Positions 47,952-56,461 of a DNA stretch of 64,000 nucleotides are shown here, piece by piece. Position 1 is the stretch's first letter. Every line of letters starts with the position of its first letter. This DNA comes from Miltoncostaea sp963823515 (lineage in GTDB: Bacteria > Actinomycetota > Thermoleophilia > Miltoncostaeales > Miltoncostaeaceae), in contig CAWGMB010000011.1 of assembly GCA_963823515.1 (NCBI GenBank), positions 1 to 64,000 on the forward strand, in the 5' to 3' direction. A model generated the notes under the pieces. It saw nothing but the letters and a program-made list of their open reading frames with translations. It searched no databases and was not told the DNA's origin. Both the position numbers and the translations under genes were made by a program.

Positions 47952-48704
47952 TCAGCCGATCAGGCCCGCGGGGATGTCCTCGCGCTTGCTGGCGATCACA
48001 CCGATGTAGTGGAGGGGATCGCCCGTCGTGGAGACGCGGTGCTGATAGCGCTGCTGGCTGCGGATCTCGAGGATGCCCTCATCGGTCCCGCGCGAGATCA
48101 GCTCCGAGAAGCCGCTGCGATCGTGCCCGTTCATGAAGTCCTCTTTGAGGTTGAACGCGACCCATCCGCCAGGCTCGACGACGTTGTAGGCGGCGCGGAA
48201 CGCCTCGGGCGGGATGTCGCCGAAGCCGAGGGCGGCGACACAGGTCAGGCAGTTGAACTCGTGGCCCGACAGCTCCTCGCGCTCGGACGTGGTCAGGTCC
48301 GTCAGGTCCATGACGTGGTAGGCGTCGTAGACGCCCGGGCGGTCACGCTGGGCCGCCTCGGCGGCCTCGGGGAGGATGTCCACGCCGACGACCCTGCCGA
48401 CGCCGATATCGGCGAGCTCGGCTCCGACGAGGCCGTTGCCCGCCCCCAGGTCGAGAACCCGCAGGTCGGACGCGGGAACGCCCGCCTTCGACAGCTCGGT
48501 CTCCAGCATCCCGCGGATGGTGGCGGGCGAATCGCATCTGAGGACGTCGTAGAAGAGCCTCTCGTAGAGGCCCTCGACCTCGTAGATCTCGGAGTAGTCG
48601 TGGAAGCGCATCTCACGCCATTCACCCTCGATGCGGGCGAGACACCACTCCTCATCTTGTTCGTAGCTCTTGCTGGGCTCGGGCAGTGCGATCTGAATAT
48701 TCAT
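47952..48704 (-). CDS. Class I SAM-dependent methyltransferase
   Basis: A 250-residue methyltransferase. SAM motif I VLDLGAGNGLVGAEL is at about residues 84-98. VVGVDILPEAAEAA is the acidic strand that binds the ribose, and LTCVAALGFGDIPP is motif IV. An N-terminal helical region (residues 1-75) contains FHDYSEIYEVEGLYERLFYD. The ATG lies 6 nt after TAGGCT. The substrate is not evident; the closest-looking relatives are small-molecule methyltransferases. Confidence 0.8.
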   Translation of the reverse strand: MNIQIALPEPSKSYEQDEEWCLARIEGEWREMRFHDYSEIYEVEGLYERLFYDVLRCDSPATIRGMLETELSKAGVPASDLRVLDLGAGNGLVGAELADIGVGRVVGVDILPEAAEAAQRDRPGVYDAYHVMDLTDLTTSEREELSGHEFNCLTCVAALGFGDIPPEAFRAAYNVVEPGGWVAFNLKEDFMNGHDRSGFSELISRGTDEGILEIRSQQRYQHRVSTTGDPLHYIGVIASKREDIPAGLIG

Positions 48705-48710
48705 GCTCAG

Positions 48711-48716
48711 AGCCTA
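48711..48716 (-). promoter_or_regulatory. Putative leaderless -10 element for the methyltransferase
   Basis: TAGGCT on the minus strand, exactly 6 nt before the ATG at 48704. Confidence 0.5.
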
Positions 48717-48767
48717 TACGTACGCCGGATCGAGGATCCAGGTCCCCCCGGGGTGGGGCGCCGGGCC

Positions 48768-49691
48768 CTACTCGTAGATGACCACGTCCGGGCGGGGCCG
48801 CAGGCGCATGACCCGGGCCGGCGACATGAGGCCGGTGTCCTCCTCACGGAAGAGCTTGAAGCCGGTCGCGAAACCACGGGCGCCGCGGGTCACTCGTCCG
48901 TAGGTGCCGATCTTCGCCGACGCCGTCCCGAAGCCGTCGGCGTTGAGCACGAAGTCGATCCCACGATGCGGCCGCAGGCGGCCGCGGCGCTCGATCATGC
49001 CGTCCTCGAACTGGTGCACCAGCACCAGCTTGTCGGGGAGGTCACGGGTCTTCACGAGACGCGCCAGCCATCCGGAGACGCGGTTGACCTCGGCGGCGTC
49101 CACCTGGCCGATGACGCGCCCGGGCACCTCGCCGGGGCGCATGCGCCACTCGGGGTCGAGCGCCAGCCCGACATCGGGCTCCACGAGGAACTGCCGGAGC
49201 GCCCGCGCCTCGGTGAGGAAGTCGGAGCGTCCCGGCTGGATGTCGAGGATCAGCAGGGCGCGCGCCCTCCGCGCGGCGCGCAGGTAGCGGCGGATCGTCG
49301 CGGGGTCCTGGCGGAAGCGGTAGCGCCCGTCGCCGCCGGGCGCGGCGGTGACGATCACCGAGATCAGCTCCATCGCCGGCAGTACCGGCCTGCGGCGTGG
49401 TCCGGCGTACCGGCGCGCCGCGCGCTCGAGGCGAGGGCCCACGACCGCGAGCGGCCCGATGCCGAGGATCCCGAGAGCCTCGGCCTGCGGCGCGCCGTAG
49501 TGGGCCACGACCCGGTGCTCGGGGAGGACGCTCCGGCCGCCGCGGGGCAGTTGCGCCGGCGGCCTTGAAATGCGACCGGCCTCGGCCGGCGCGGCCCGCG
49601 GCGGGACCGGCTCGCCGCCGCCCAGCATCGCGATGCCGGAGGCGACCGCGCACGCGGCGACCACGGCCGCGACGGTCAGAAGGCGACGCAC
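48768..49691 (-). CDS. Secreted protein of unknown function
   Basis: A 307-residue protein with an N-terminal signal-peptide-like segment (MRRLLTVAAVVAACAVASGIA), then a conserved-looking globular domain: VVAHYGAPQAEALGILGIG, LPAMELISVIVTAAPG, ALLILDIQPGRSDFL and DVGLALDPEWRM. The run of beta-strands ending in acidic residues suggests a TIM-barrel-like, possibly glycosidase-related fold, but this is inference. Similar unnamed proteins occur in soil actinobacteria. The GTG at 49691 starts the signal peptide. It is divergent from the LigD-type polymerase gene. Confidence 0.65.
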   Translation of the reverse strand: MRRLLTVAAVVAACAVASGIAMLGGGEPVPPRAAPAEAGRISRPPAQLPRGGRSVLPEHRVVAHYGAPQAEALGILGIGPLAVVGPRLERAARRYAGPRRRPVLPAMELISVIVTAAPGGDGRYRFRQDPATIRRYLRAARRARALLILDIQPGRSDFLTEARALRQFLVEPDVGLALDPEWRMRPGEVPGRVIGQVDAAEVNRVSGWLARLVKTRDLPDKLVLVHQFEDGMIERRGRLRPHRGIDFVLNADGFGTASAKIGTYGRVTRGARGFATGFKLFREEDTGLMSPARVMRLRPRPDVVIYE

Positions 49692-49786
49692 GGTCTGGGG
49701 TGGTCCACTCGCATGAGGGGCGGCAGCTTATCCTTGCGGCCGCGCGCGCCCACATCGCGCGGATCGCCGGGAACGCGCCGGTCCGC

Positions 49787-49792
49787 TAGCGT
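49787..49792 (+). promoter_or_regulatory. Putative leaderless -10 element for the repair operon
   Basis: TAGCGT lies exactly 6 nt before the ATG at 49799; no Shine-Dalgarno sequence is seen. Confidence 0.55.
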
Positions 49793-49798
49793 CGTTCC

Positions 49799-50830
49799 AT
49801 GGCTCCCACCGGCGAGAAGCTGGAGCTGGATGCCGGCGGGCGGATCGTCGCCATCAGCAGCCCGGACAAGGTGATGTTCCCCGAGCACGGCGAGACGAAG
49901 GCCGACCTCGCCCGGTACTACCTCGCCGTCGCCGAGCCCCTGATGCGCACCGTGCGCGACCGGCCGACCCTGCTGCAGCGCTTCCCCGACGGGGCGACCG
50001 GCACGTCGTTCTTCCAGAAGCGGATCCCCGAGTCGGCGCCCGGCTGGCTCCGGACCACGACCGTCTCGACGCCCAACGGCACCACCTCGCGGGCGATCGT
50101 GATGGCCGACATCGCCCACGTCCTGTGGGTCGCCAATCAGGGATGCCTCGGCTTCCACCCCTGGCCCTACCGGGCCTCGTCGCCCGAGCAGACCGACGAG
50201 CTGCGGCTCGACCTCGACCCGTCGCCCGGTGTCACGTTCGCGATGGTGCAGGAGGCGGCGATCGAGGTGCGCACCTTCCTCGGCGAACTCGGCATCACCG
50301 CCTTCCCCAAGACCACCGGCAGCCGCGGGCTTCACCTCTACGTGCGCGTGGAGCCGGGGTGGGACTCGTTCGGCGTGCGCCAGGCCGCCGTGTCGGTCGC
50401 CCGCGAGATGGAGCGGCGCCGGCCGGACCTGGTCACCGGAGCGTGGTGGAAGGAGGAGCGCGGGGCGCGTGTGTTCGTCGACTTCAACCAGAACGCCCCG
50501 CACAAGACCGTCTTCGGGGCGTGGTGCGCACGGGCGCGCCCCGGCGCCCAGGTGTCGGCGCCCTTCGCCTGGGACGAGCTGGAGGCGATCGACCCGGACG
50601 CGCTGACGATCCGCTCGGTGCCGGAGCGGATCGAGCGCCTCGGCGATCCCTGGGCCGCGATCGACGTCGCGCCGCAGTCGATCGCCCCGCTGGTCGATCG
50701 CTACCGCGCCGACCTGGCGTCGGGGATCCCCGACGCCCCGTGGCCGCCGGTGTACCCCAAGATGCCCGACGAGGCCCCGCGCGTCGCCCCGAGCCGGGCG
50801 CGCACCCCACCCGCGGCGACGAACGGATGA
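49799..50830 (+). CDS. LigD-type polymerase/primase (NHEJ polymerase domain protein)
   Basis: A 343-residue stand-alone archaeo-eukaryotic-primase-type polymerase, as in the Pol domain of bacterial LigD, which fills gaps during end joining and repair. SSPDKVMFPE is the N-terminal signature, FFQKRIPESAPGWL the nucleic-acid-binding loop, and LRLDLDPSPG the catalytic acidic pair. TTGSRGLHLYV and VFVDFNQNAPHKT complete the active-site strands. There is no ligase or nuclease domain and no Ku gene nearby. It is first in an operon with a glycosylase fusion and a NUDIX hydrolase (4-bp and 1-bp overlaps). Confidence 0.9.
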   Translation: MAPTGEKLELDAGGRIVAISSPDKVMFPEHGETKADLARYYLAVAEPLMRTVRDRPTLLQRFPDGATGTSFFQKRIPESAPGWLRTTTVSTPNGTTSRAIVMADIAHVLWVANQGCLGFHPWPYRASSPEQTDELRLDLDPSPGVTFAMVQEAAIEVRTFLGELGITAFPKTTGSRGLHLYVRVEPGWDSFGVRQAAVSVAREMERRRPDLVTGAWWKEERGARVFVDFNQNAPHKTVFGAWCARARPGAQVSAPFAWDELEAIDPDALTIRSVPERIERLGDPWAAIDVAPQSIAPLVDRYRADLASGIPDAPWPPVYPKMPDEAPRVAPSRARTPPAATNG

Positions 50831-51759
50831 CCCGCGCGGCGCAGCACCGCGCGGCGGGGATCTTGGCGGGGGTCCGCGCGATCCCGCCCGGTTTCGTGCG
50901 CGCCTACTCCGACGTGGATCGCGCGGCGCCCCGCCTGGTCGGGCGCGTGCTGGCGACGACCGCCGAGGAGGTGCCCTGGCACCGGGTGGTGCGCGCCGAC
51001 GGGAGCGTCCCGATGGGCGAGGACCAGTTGGAGCGCCTGCGCGAGGAGCGTGTCCCTCTGCTCGGCGCGCGGGTCGATCTCCCCCGCGCGCGGTACCCCG
51101 CCGGCCCGGCGGAGCCGCCGCGGCCGAGCGCCTCGCTGGCCGCCGGCATCGCGGCGATCGCCGAGGCCGACCCCGTGATGGAGGCGCTCGTGGCGACCGT
51201 CGGCCCGATCCGCCACCGGCCGCGCAACCCGGACGGCCGCTTCGGGGCGCTCGTGCGCGCGATCGTCTTCCAGCAGATCGCGGGCCGTGCGGCGGAGGCG
51301 ATCCACGGACGGGTGCGCGCCCTGGTGGATGGCCCGCTGACCCCGCAGGCGCTCGTCGCGGTGCCCGACGAGGACCTGCGCGCCGCCGGCCTGTCGGGCG
51401 CCAAGCTGGCGTCGCTGCGCGACCTGTCGGCGAAGGTGCTCGACGGAACCGTCGCGCTCGGCGGGCGGGCCCTCGGCGACGAGGAGGTCATCGCGCGGCT
51501 GGCGAGCGTGCGAGGCATCGGCCGCTGGACCGCCGAGATGTACCTGATGCTCGAGCTGCGCCGGACCGACGTCTGGCCGGTGGATGACCTCGGCGTGCGC
51601 CAGGGCTACGGCCTGGCCTGGGACATCGATCCCCCTCCCACGGCCCGCCGCCTCGGCCCGCTCGGCGACCGCTTCCGGCCGCACCGCAGCGTCGCCGCGC
51701 GCTACTGCTGGGAGGCCGTCGCGCTCTCGCGCGCCCGGGCCGGGACGCGGCTGCGCTGA
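50827..51759 (+). CDS. Alkyltransferase-like (ATL) domain fused to AlkA-type DNA glycosylase
   Basis: A 310-residue fusion. Residues 10-85 match the DNA-binding domain of O6-alkylguanine-DNA alkyltransferase (IPPGFVRAYSDVD, PRLVGRVLA). The acceptor motif P-C-H-R-V is P-W-H-R-V (Trp51), as in alkyltransferase-like proteins that bind but do not repair O6-alkylguanine. Residues 110-300 are an HhH-GPD 3-methyladenine glycosylase: hairpin SVRGIGRWTAEMYL at 227-240 and catalytic Asp254 in WPVDDLGVRQG. One polypeptide would thus sense alkylated guanine and excise alkylated bases. It overlaps the polymerase gene by 4 bp and the NUDIX gene by 1 bp. Confidence 0.85.
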   Translation: MTRAAQHRAAGILAGVRAIPPGFVRAYSDVDRAAPRLVGRVLATTAEEVPWHRVVRADGSVPMGEDQLERLREERVPLLGARVDLPRARYPAGPAEPPRPSASLAAGIAAIAEADPVMEALVATVGPIRHRPRNPDGRFGALVRAIVFQQIAGRAAEAIHGRVRALVDGPLTPQALVAVPDEDLRAAGLSGAKLASLRDLSAKVLDGTVALGGRALGDEEVIARLASVRGIGRWTAEMYLMLELRRTDVWPVDDLGVRQGYGLAWDIDPPPTARRLGPLGDRFRPHRSVAARYCWEAVALSRARAGTRLR

Positions 51760-52232
51760 TGGCCGTCCGCAGCGCCGGGCTCCTGCTCCACCGCCACACC
51801 GCCGCCGGCCGTGAGGTGCTGATCGCCCACATGGGGGGCCCGTTCTGGGCGCGCAAGGACGAGGGCGCCTGGTCGATCCCGAAGGGCGAGTTCGAGGACG
51901 GCGAGGAGGCGCTCGCCGTGGCGCTGCGCGAGTTCACGGAGGAGATCGGGTCGCCGCCGCCGCCCGGCACCCCCGTGGAGCTCGGCGAGTTCCGTCAGCC
52001 GAGCGGCAAGCGCATCACGGCCTTCGCGTTGGAGGGCGACATCGACGTCAGCGAGGTCCGCAGCAACGAGTTCGAGATCGAGTGGCCGCGCGGCTCGGGC
52101 CGGATGCGGAGCTTCCCCGAGATCGACCGTGCCGGGTGGATGACGCCCGGCCTCGCGCGGACGAAGCTGGTGAAGGGTCAGATCCCGGTGATCGACGCCT
52201 TCGTGAGGGACTTCCTGGGCGGCGGCGCGTGA
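51759..52232 (+). CDS. NUDIX hydrolase
   Basis: A 157-residue pyrophosphohydrolase. The NUDIX box follows KDEGAWSIPKGEFEDGEEAL and reads G-x5-E-x7-REFTEEIG. The C-terminal part (WMTPGLARTKLVKGQIPVID) is typical of the small bacterial NUDIX group whose members clean up oxidised nucleotides or dinucleoside polyphosphates. The ATG overlaps the glycosylase-fusion stop by one base (TGATG). Its placement in a repair operon fits nucleotide-pool sanitation, but the substrate is not shown by sequence. Confidence 0.88.
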   Translation: MAVRSAGLLLHRHTAAGREVLIAHMGGPFWARKDEGAWSIPKGEFEDGEEALAVALREFTEEIGSPPPPGTPVELGEFRQPSGKRITAFALEGDIDVSEVRSNEFEIEWPRGSGRMRSFPEIDRAGWMTPGLARTKLVKGQIPVIDAFVRDFLGGGA

Positions 52233-52804
52233 GGCGCGTGCGCACCCCCGTGGGCCTGGTGGCCCTCGCCCTCCTCGCGGCGCTGGCGCTCGCGCTCGCC
52301 GGGTGCGGCGGCGACGGATCGCCCGGCTCGGCCACCTCCACGGCCACGCCCCCTCGCGACGACTCCGCCGAGATCATGGCGGCGGCGATCCACCGGCTCA
52401 TCAGCCGCGATCACACCTTCGGCCAGGGCTCCCACCGGTTCGCCGTGTACCTGATCCAGGACCACACCGACCCGTCGGCCGGCAATCCCGCCGAGCCCGC
52501 CGCCCGCCCCTCCCGGCCGCTCACCGCCGCCGAGCGCGCCGCCATCGCGGCTGTCGTCGCCCCGTTCGGCCCGCATCGGTTCGTCGCGGACGCCGACGCG
52601 TGGAGGACCGACGACCTGCGCCCCAGGATCGAGGATTCGGTGATCCTCGGCGTGGGCGGGCCGCAGATCGACGGCGACACCGCCCTGGTGCCCGTCTCCC
52701 TCTGGTGCGGCAACCTCTGCGGCACCTGGCTGACCTACCGGGTCGCGCGATCCGGGGGCGTCTGGAAGGTCGCGGGCATCGAGGGGCCCATCGCCGTCTC
52801 CTGA
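52229..52804 (+). CDS. Lipoprotein of unknown function
   Basis: A 191-residue protein with a lipoprotein signal (LALLAALALALAGC; lipid Cys near residue 25) followed by a Gly/Ser/Thr linker. The mature domain has no recognised family; SLWCGNLCGTW contains a Cys pair that could form a disulfide. The GTG start overlaps the NUDIX stop by 4 bp, so it is the last gene of the operon, an odd partner for repair enzymes. A hairpin over its stop codon ends the operon. Confidence 0.7.
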   Translation: MRRVRTPVGLVALALLAALALALAGCGGDGSPGSATSTATPPRDDSAEIMAAAIHRLISRDHTFGQGSHRFAVYLIQDHTDPSAGNPAEPAARPSRPLTAAERAAIAAVVAPFGPHRFVADADAWRTDDLRPRIEDSVILGVGGPQIDGDTALVPVSLWCGNLCGTWLTYRVARSGGVWKVAGIEGPIAVS

Positions 52805-52817
52805 CGGCGATGGGCCC
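52784..52817 (+). terminator. Terminator of the repair operon, overlapping the lipoprotein stop
   Basis: A perfect 15-bp stem (GGGCCCATCGCCGTC and its complement) with a TCCT loop. The stop codon TGA lies at 52802-52804 in the loop/right-arm boundary. Confidence 0.8.
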
Positions 52818-52852
52818 GGGCATCCCTGGACGGCCGTCCAGGATGGACCTCC

Positions 52853-53557
52853 TCAGGCCACGCTGACCACCTCGCGGGCGGCGGGCACGGGGACGGCGAT
52901 CTCGCCCGCCTCCCAGGACGCGTCGTCCGTCGCGAGGACGCGCTGCGCCACGGCGGCGTAGCCGATCACCACCAGCGCGCTCCCCGCCACATCCACCGTC
53001 CGGCGGTCGACCACGTGGGACAGGATGCTCGCGATCGGCGCGAGGATCACCGCGGCGCCGGCCCAGGCCGGGACGATGCGTGAGCGCACCAGACCCGCAC
53101 CGAGGACGACGCCGCCGATCAGCAGCCCGCCGAGGAAGACCACGAGCACGACGTTGAGCACCCAGGCCGGCGAGGACTCCACGGCGTCGGCGACGGCGGG
53201 ACGAAGCGCGGGAGCGTCGGCGACGCCGATCGTGATCTGGTCGCTGACGACCAGGAGCATCCCCCCGACCAGACCGCCGATGCTGAGCGTGCCGCCCACG
53301 AGACCGAGCACCGGAGCACCGCGGTGGAGTGCGCGCATGATCGCGAGGGTCGCCGGGATCATCGCGAGGATGCCGGCGAACACCAGCAGATCGCCGATCT
53401 GGGTGGCGGTGATGTTGGCGCCGGTGAGGTTCAGCGTGTCGAGCGTGTCGCCGTCGCTCTGCCAGGGCAGCACGGCGGTGGCGATGGCCAAGAGGACCGG
53501 GCCGAGCACGAGGCAGGCGGCGCCTGCAAGGCGCCGGAAGCGCGTGGTGGATGACAT
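52853..53557 (-). CDS. Integral membrane protein of unknown function
   Basis: A 234-residue protein with six predicted membrane helices, at about 12-30, 54-74, 82-105, 130-155, 163-182 and 190-208. A short polar loop after helix 1 contains DTLNLTGANITATQIGD. The topology resembles small actinobacterial DUF membrane proteins, but I cannot name the family. GAGGAG precedes the ATG. It lies between the repair operon (convergent) and the two-component pair and is probably its own unit. Confidence 0.65.
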   Translation of the reverse strand: MSSTTRFRRLAGAACLVLGPVLLAIATAVLPWQSDGDTLDTLNLTGANITATQIGDLLVFAGILAMIPATLAIMRALHRGAPVLGLVGGTLSIGGLVGGMLLVVSDQITIGVADAPALRPAVADAVESSPAWVLNVVLVVFLGGLLIGGVVLGAGLVRSRIVPAWAGAAVILAPIASILSHVVDRRTVDVAGSALVVIGYAAVAQRVLATDDASWEAGEIAVPVPAAREVVSVA

Positions 53558-53663
53558 GAGGGGCTCCTCGGATCGCGCGGGGGGACGGTCCCACCCGTCG
53601 ACCCCGACGCTACGAGGGCGCCGCCCTCGGGTCGTCCCGGCCAGCGCCCAACCGGCCTCGGGG

Positions 53664-54335
53664 CTACCCCTGGCCCTGGGAGGCCCCGGTCGCGCCCGCG
53701 CGCAGGAAGGTCAGCACGGCCAGCACCCGGCGGTGGTCCTCGACTCCGGCAGGCAGGCCGAGCTTGCGCAGGATGGAGCTCACGTGGGTCTCGATCGTCT
53801 TCTCAGTGAGCCACAGCCGCTGCGCGATACCGGCGTTGGTGCGCCCCTCGGCCATCAGGGAGAGCACCTCGCGCTCGCGCGGGGTGAGGGCGGCCAGCGG
53901 ATCGACGGCGACCGGTGGCGCCACGAGGGTCGCGACGACCGAGGGGTCGAGGGCCGTCCCGCCCGCCGCGACGCGCGCGCAGGCGTCGAGGAAGTCGTCG
54001 ACGTCGAGGATCCGGTCCTTGAGCAGGTAGCCGAAGCCCCCGCCGCCCGATACGAGGCGCACCGCGTGCCGGGTCTCGATGTGCTGCGAGAGGACGAGCA
54101 CCCCGCTGGCCGGGTGGCGCTCGCGGATCGTCGCGGCCGCCACCATGCCCTCGTCCTCGAAACGCGGGGGCATCCGTACGTCCACCACCGCGAGATCGGG
54201 CTCGTGCTCGGCCATCGCCACCAGCAGGGCGTCCGCGTCGCCCACCCGCGCCACCACGGCATGACCGGCGTCGCCGAGGAGCCCCGCGACGCCCTCGCGC
54301 AGCAGCACCGAGTCCTCGGCGATCACGATGCGCAC
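53664..54335 (-). CDS. NarL/LuxR-family response regulator
   Basis: A 223-residue regulator. The receiver has the AED acidic pocket, phospho-Asp52 (VVDVRMPP) and a switch Lys in LLKD. The LuxR-type HTH domain (about 150-210) reads LTPREREVLSLMAEGRTNAGIAQRL and TEKTIETHVSSILRKLGL. The GTG start overlaps the kinase stop by 13 bp, so kinase and regulator are made from one mRNA and should be a pair. Target genes are unknown; the regulator may act on the divergent MFS gene beyond the kinase. Confidence 0.9.
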   Translation of the reverse strand: MRIVIAEDSVLLREGVAGLLGDAGHAVVARVGDADALLVAMAEHEPDLAVVDVRMPPRFEDEGMVAAATIRERHPASGVLVLSQHIETRHAVRLVSGGGGFGYLLKDRILDVDDFLDACARVAAGGTALDPSVVATLVAPPVAVDPLAALTPREREVLSLMAEGRTNAGIAQRLWLTEKTIETHVSSILRKLGLPAGVEDHRRVLAVLTFLRAGATGASQGQG

Positions 54336-56335
54336 GGCAGCTCCATCACCAGGTGGGTGCCGGCGCCCGGAGGGCTCTCGATGAGGAGCGTCCCGCCGTG
54401 GGCGCCGACCCGGTCGGCGATGCCCGCCAGCCCGCTGCCGGCGCGCGCGACGGCGCCCCCGGCGCCGTCGTCGTCCACGCGCACCACGAGGCGGCCCGCA
54501 CGCAGCACCGCCTCGACGTTGACGCGCGTCGCCGTGCGCCCGTGCTTGACCGCGTTCGTGACCGCCTCGCACACCACGTAGTAGGCCGCCACCTCCAGGG
54601 GCGCCGGCAGGTCCTCCGCCTCGACCCGCACCGACACGGGCAGTGGGGCGCTGCGCGCCAGGTCGCCGAGGGCGGCGGCGAGGCCGTCGTCGAGACGCGG
54701 GGGGCGCAGGCCGGCGGCGATCGTGCGCAGGTCGGCGATCGCGGCGCCCACCTCCTGCACGGCCTGGTCGAGGGCGGGAACCAGCACGCGCGCCTCGCGC
54801 GGCAGCGAGCGCTGCATCCGCCGGAGCGCCACGCCGAGGCCCACGAGCCGCTGCTGCGCCCCGTCGTGGAGGTCGCGCTCCAGGCGGCGGCGCTCCTCGT
54901 CGCCCGCGCTCACCAGACGCGCGCGCGAGGCCTCGACCTCGGCGAGTTGCATGCGCAACTCCACGCGCAGACGGGCGAGCTCGACCGGCAGCGACGCGGC
55001 CGAGAGCACGCTGCGCAGGAGGTCGGGGCTCTCGCGCAGCGCCGGGTCGTGCACGACCACGCCGAGCTCGTCGCCGTTGCGCGCGACGCGAGTGAGGGCG
55101 CGGCCTGCAGGCGGATCGCCCGAGCCGATCGTTCGCCCGTCGACGCCCGCGTACACCGCGCTCTGCGGAAGGCGCAGCCAGAGTGCCGCGCCCGGGTCGC
55201 CGAGAGCCGTCGCGATCGCGGCGCCGACCCCCTCCGCCTCGGCGTCCCCGCGCCGGACGGAGTCCTCGAATGCCTGGATGTGGCGCAGGCCCTCGTAGCG
55301 CGCGCGGGCGAAGCGGCGGTCGACCGCGCTCTGGATGCGCGCGCGGACGGGGCGGAACGCGAGGGTCACCGCCAGCGTCGCCACCGCGGTGGCGATCGGC
55401 GAGCCGCGGCCGGCGACGACGCCGGCGATCAGGATCACGACGACGAAGATGGCTCCGAGCAGGGCCGTCAGCGCCACGTACACCAGAGTGCGGTTGACGA
55501 TCCGGTCGATCTCGTAGAGGCCGTGGCGCGTCACCGCGATGCCGACCGACACGCTGATGGCGACGCCCGCCGCCAGCAGAACCGCCGGGACGATCCCCGT
55601 CACCTCCCCCACCACCGCGTACGAGGTGACGCACACGACCAGCCCGAGGGGGATCAGCGAGGCCGACCACGCGAGCCACTTCAACTGGAGGCGCTCGACG
55701 CCGCCCGAGCGGCGGTAGCGCACCACGACGGCGGCGGCGGCGATGAAGAGCCCGGCGAACATCACCAGCCAGACGCCCCAGAAGATCACCTCCACGAACG
55801 CCGGCAGCTCGACGTGGAGCGGGTTGGCGACCCCGCCCTGCGCCGGCTCCAGCCGCTCCTGGCCGAAGAGGATGCCGATCACGATCAGCCCGGGGGCCAC
55901 GAGCGCCGCGGTGGCGGCGGGGCGCCACCGCGGTGAGGGCAGGTGGCCGTCCGGGAAGAGCAGCGCGATCGCCACCGGCCAGACGTAGAAGGCCGGCCAG
56001 AGCGACACGCTCACGGCCCCGAGCCAGGCGTGCCCCGGAAGCGGGTCGCCGTCGGCGGCGCCGCGCCGGGAGTAGGACTCGCAGAAGAGCAGGACCGCGA
56101 CCGGCAACGGGCCGAGGGCGAGGATCGTGCCGATCCGGTTGCCGGGCCGGGTCCGGAGGATGAGCACCCCGACGACGCACGGCGCGCTCACCGCGGCCAC
56201 CACCAGGAGGCCGATGTAGACCGACAACATCTCCCCGCGCGCGGCGCCGGTTCCGTCCACGATCATCGCGGCGAGCAGGAGCGCAGGCGTCAGGAGGGCG
56301 GCGGCCCAGGCGAGCCGGATGAAGGTCGGCCTCAT
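54323..56335 (-). CDS. Sensor histidine kinase (HisKA_3 type)
   Basis: A 670-residue NarX/DesK-like kinase. About eight membrane helices occupy residues 8-310, followed by a region with weak GAF-like features to about 440. The dimerisation/phosphoacceptor domain has His490 in ERDLHDGAQQRLVGLG. The ATPase domain has EAVTNAVKH (N-box), VDDDGAGG and GLAGIADRV. The start follows a GACAGT hexamer by 6 nt and may be leaderless. Together with the overlapping response regulator it forms a standard two-component system with an unknown stimulus. Confidence 0.9.
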   Translation of the reverse strand: MRPTFIRLAWAAALLTPALLLAAMIVDGTGAARGEMLSVYIGLLVVAAVSAPCVVGVLILRTRPGNRIGTILALGPLPVAVLLFCESYSRRGAADGDPLPGHAWLGAVSVSLWPAFYVWPVAIALLFPDGHLPSPRWRPAATAALVAPGLIVIGILFGQERLEPAQGGVANPLHVELPAFVEVIFWGVWLVMFAGLFIAAAAVVVRYRRSGGVERLQLKWLAWSASLIPLGLVVCVTSYAVVGEVTGIVPAVLLAAGVAISVSVGIAVTRHGLYEIDRIVNRTLVYVALTALLGAIFVVVILIAGVVAGRGSPIATAVATLAVTLAFRPVRARIQSAVDRRFARARYEGLRHIQAFEDSVRRGDAEAEGVGAAIATALGDPGAALWLRLPQSAVYAGVDGRTIGSGDPPAGRALTRVARNGDELGVVVHDPALRESPDLLRSVLSAASLPVELARLRVELRMQLAEVEASRARLVSAGDEERRRLERDLHDGAQQRLVGLGVALRRMQRSLPREARVLVPALDQAVQEVGAAIADLRTIAAGLRPPRLDDGLAAALGDLARSAPLPVSVRVEAEDLPAPLEVAAYYVVCEAVTNAVKHGRTATRVNVEAVLRAGRLVVRVDDDGAGGAVARAGSGLAGIADRVGAHGGTLLIESPPGAGTHLVMELPCAS

Positions 56336-56461
56336 CGGCGGACTGTCTCACCCCTCGGACCCGCGCGCCACGGTGCTGGCACCGAGATCGCGGGTGAGGG
56401 CGCGGCGCCGTGAATCGCGGCGGCCCTTGTGCCACCGGCAGGCGCCGCGCAGTCTGGGGGG

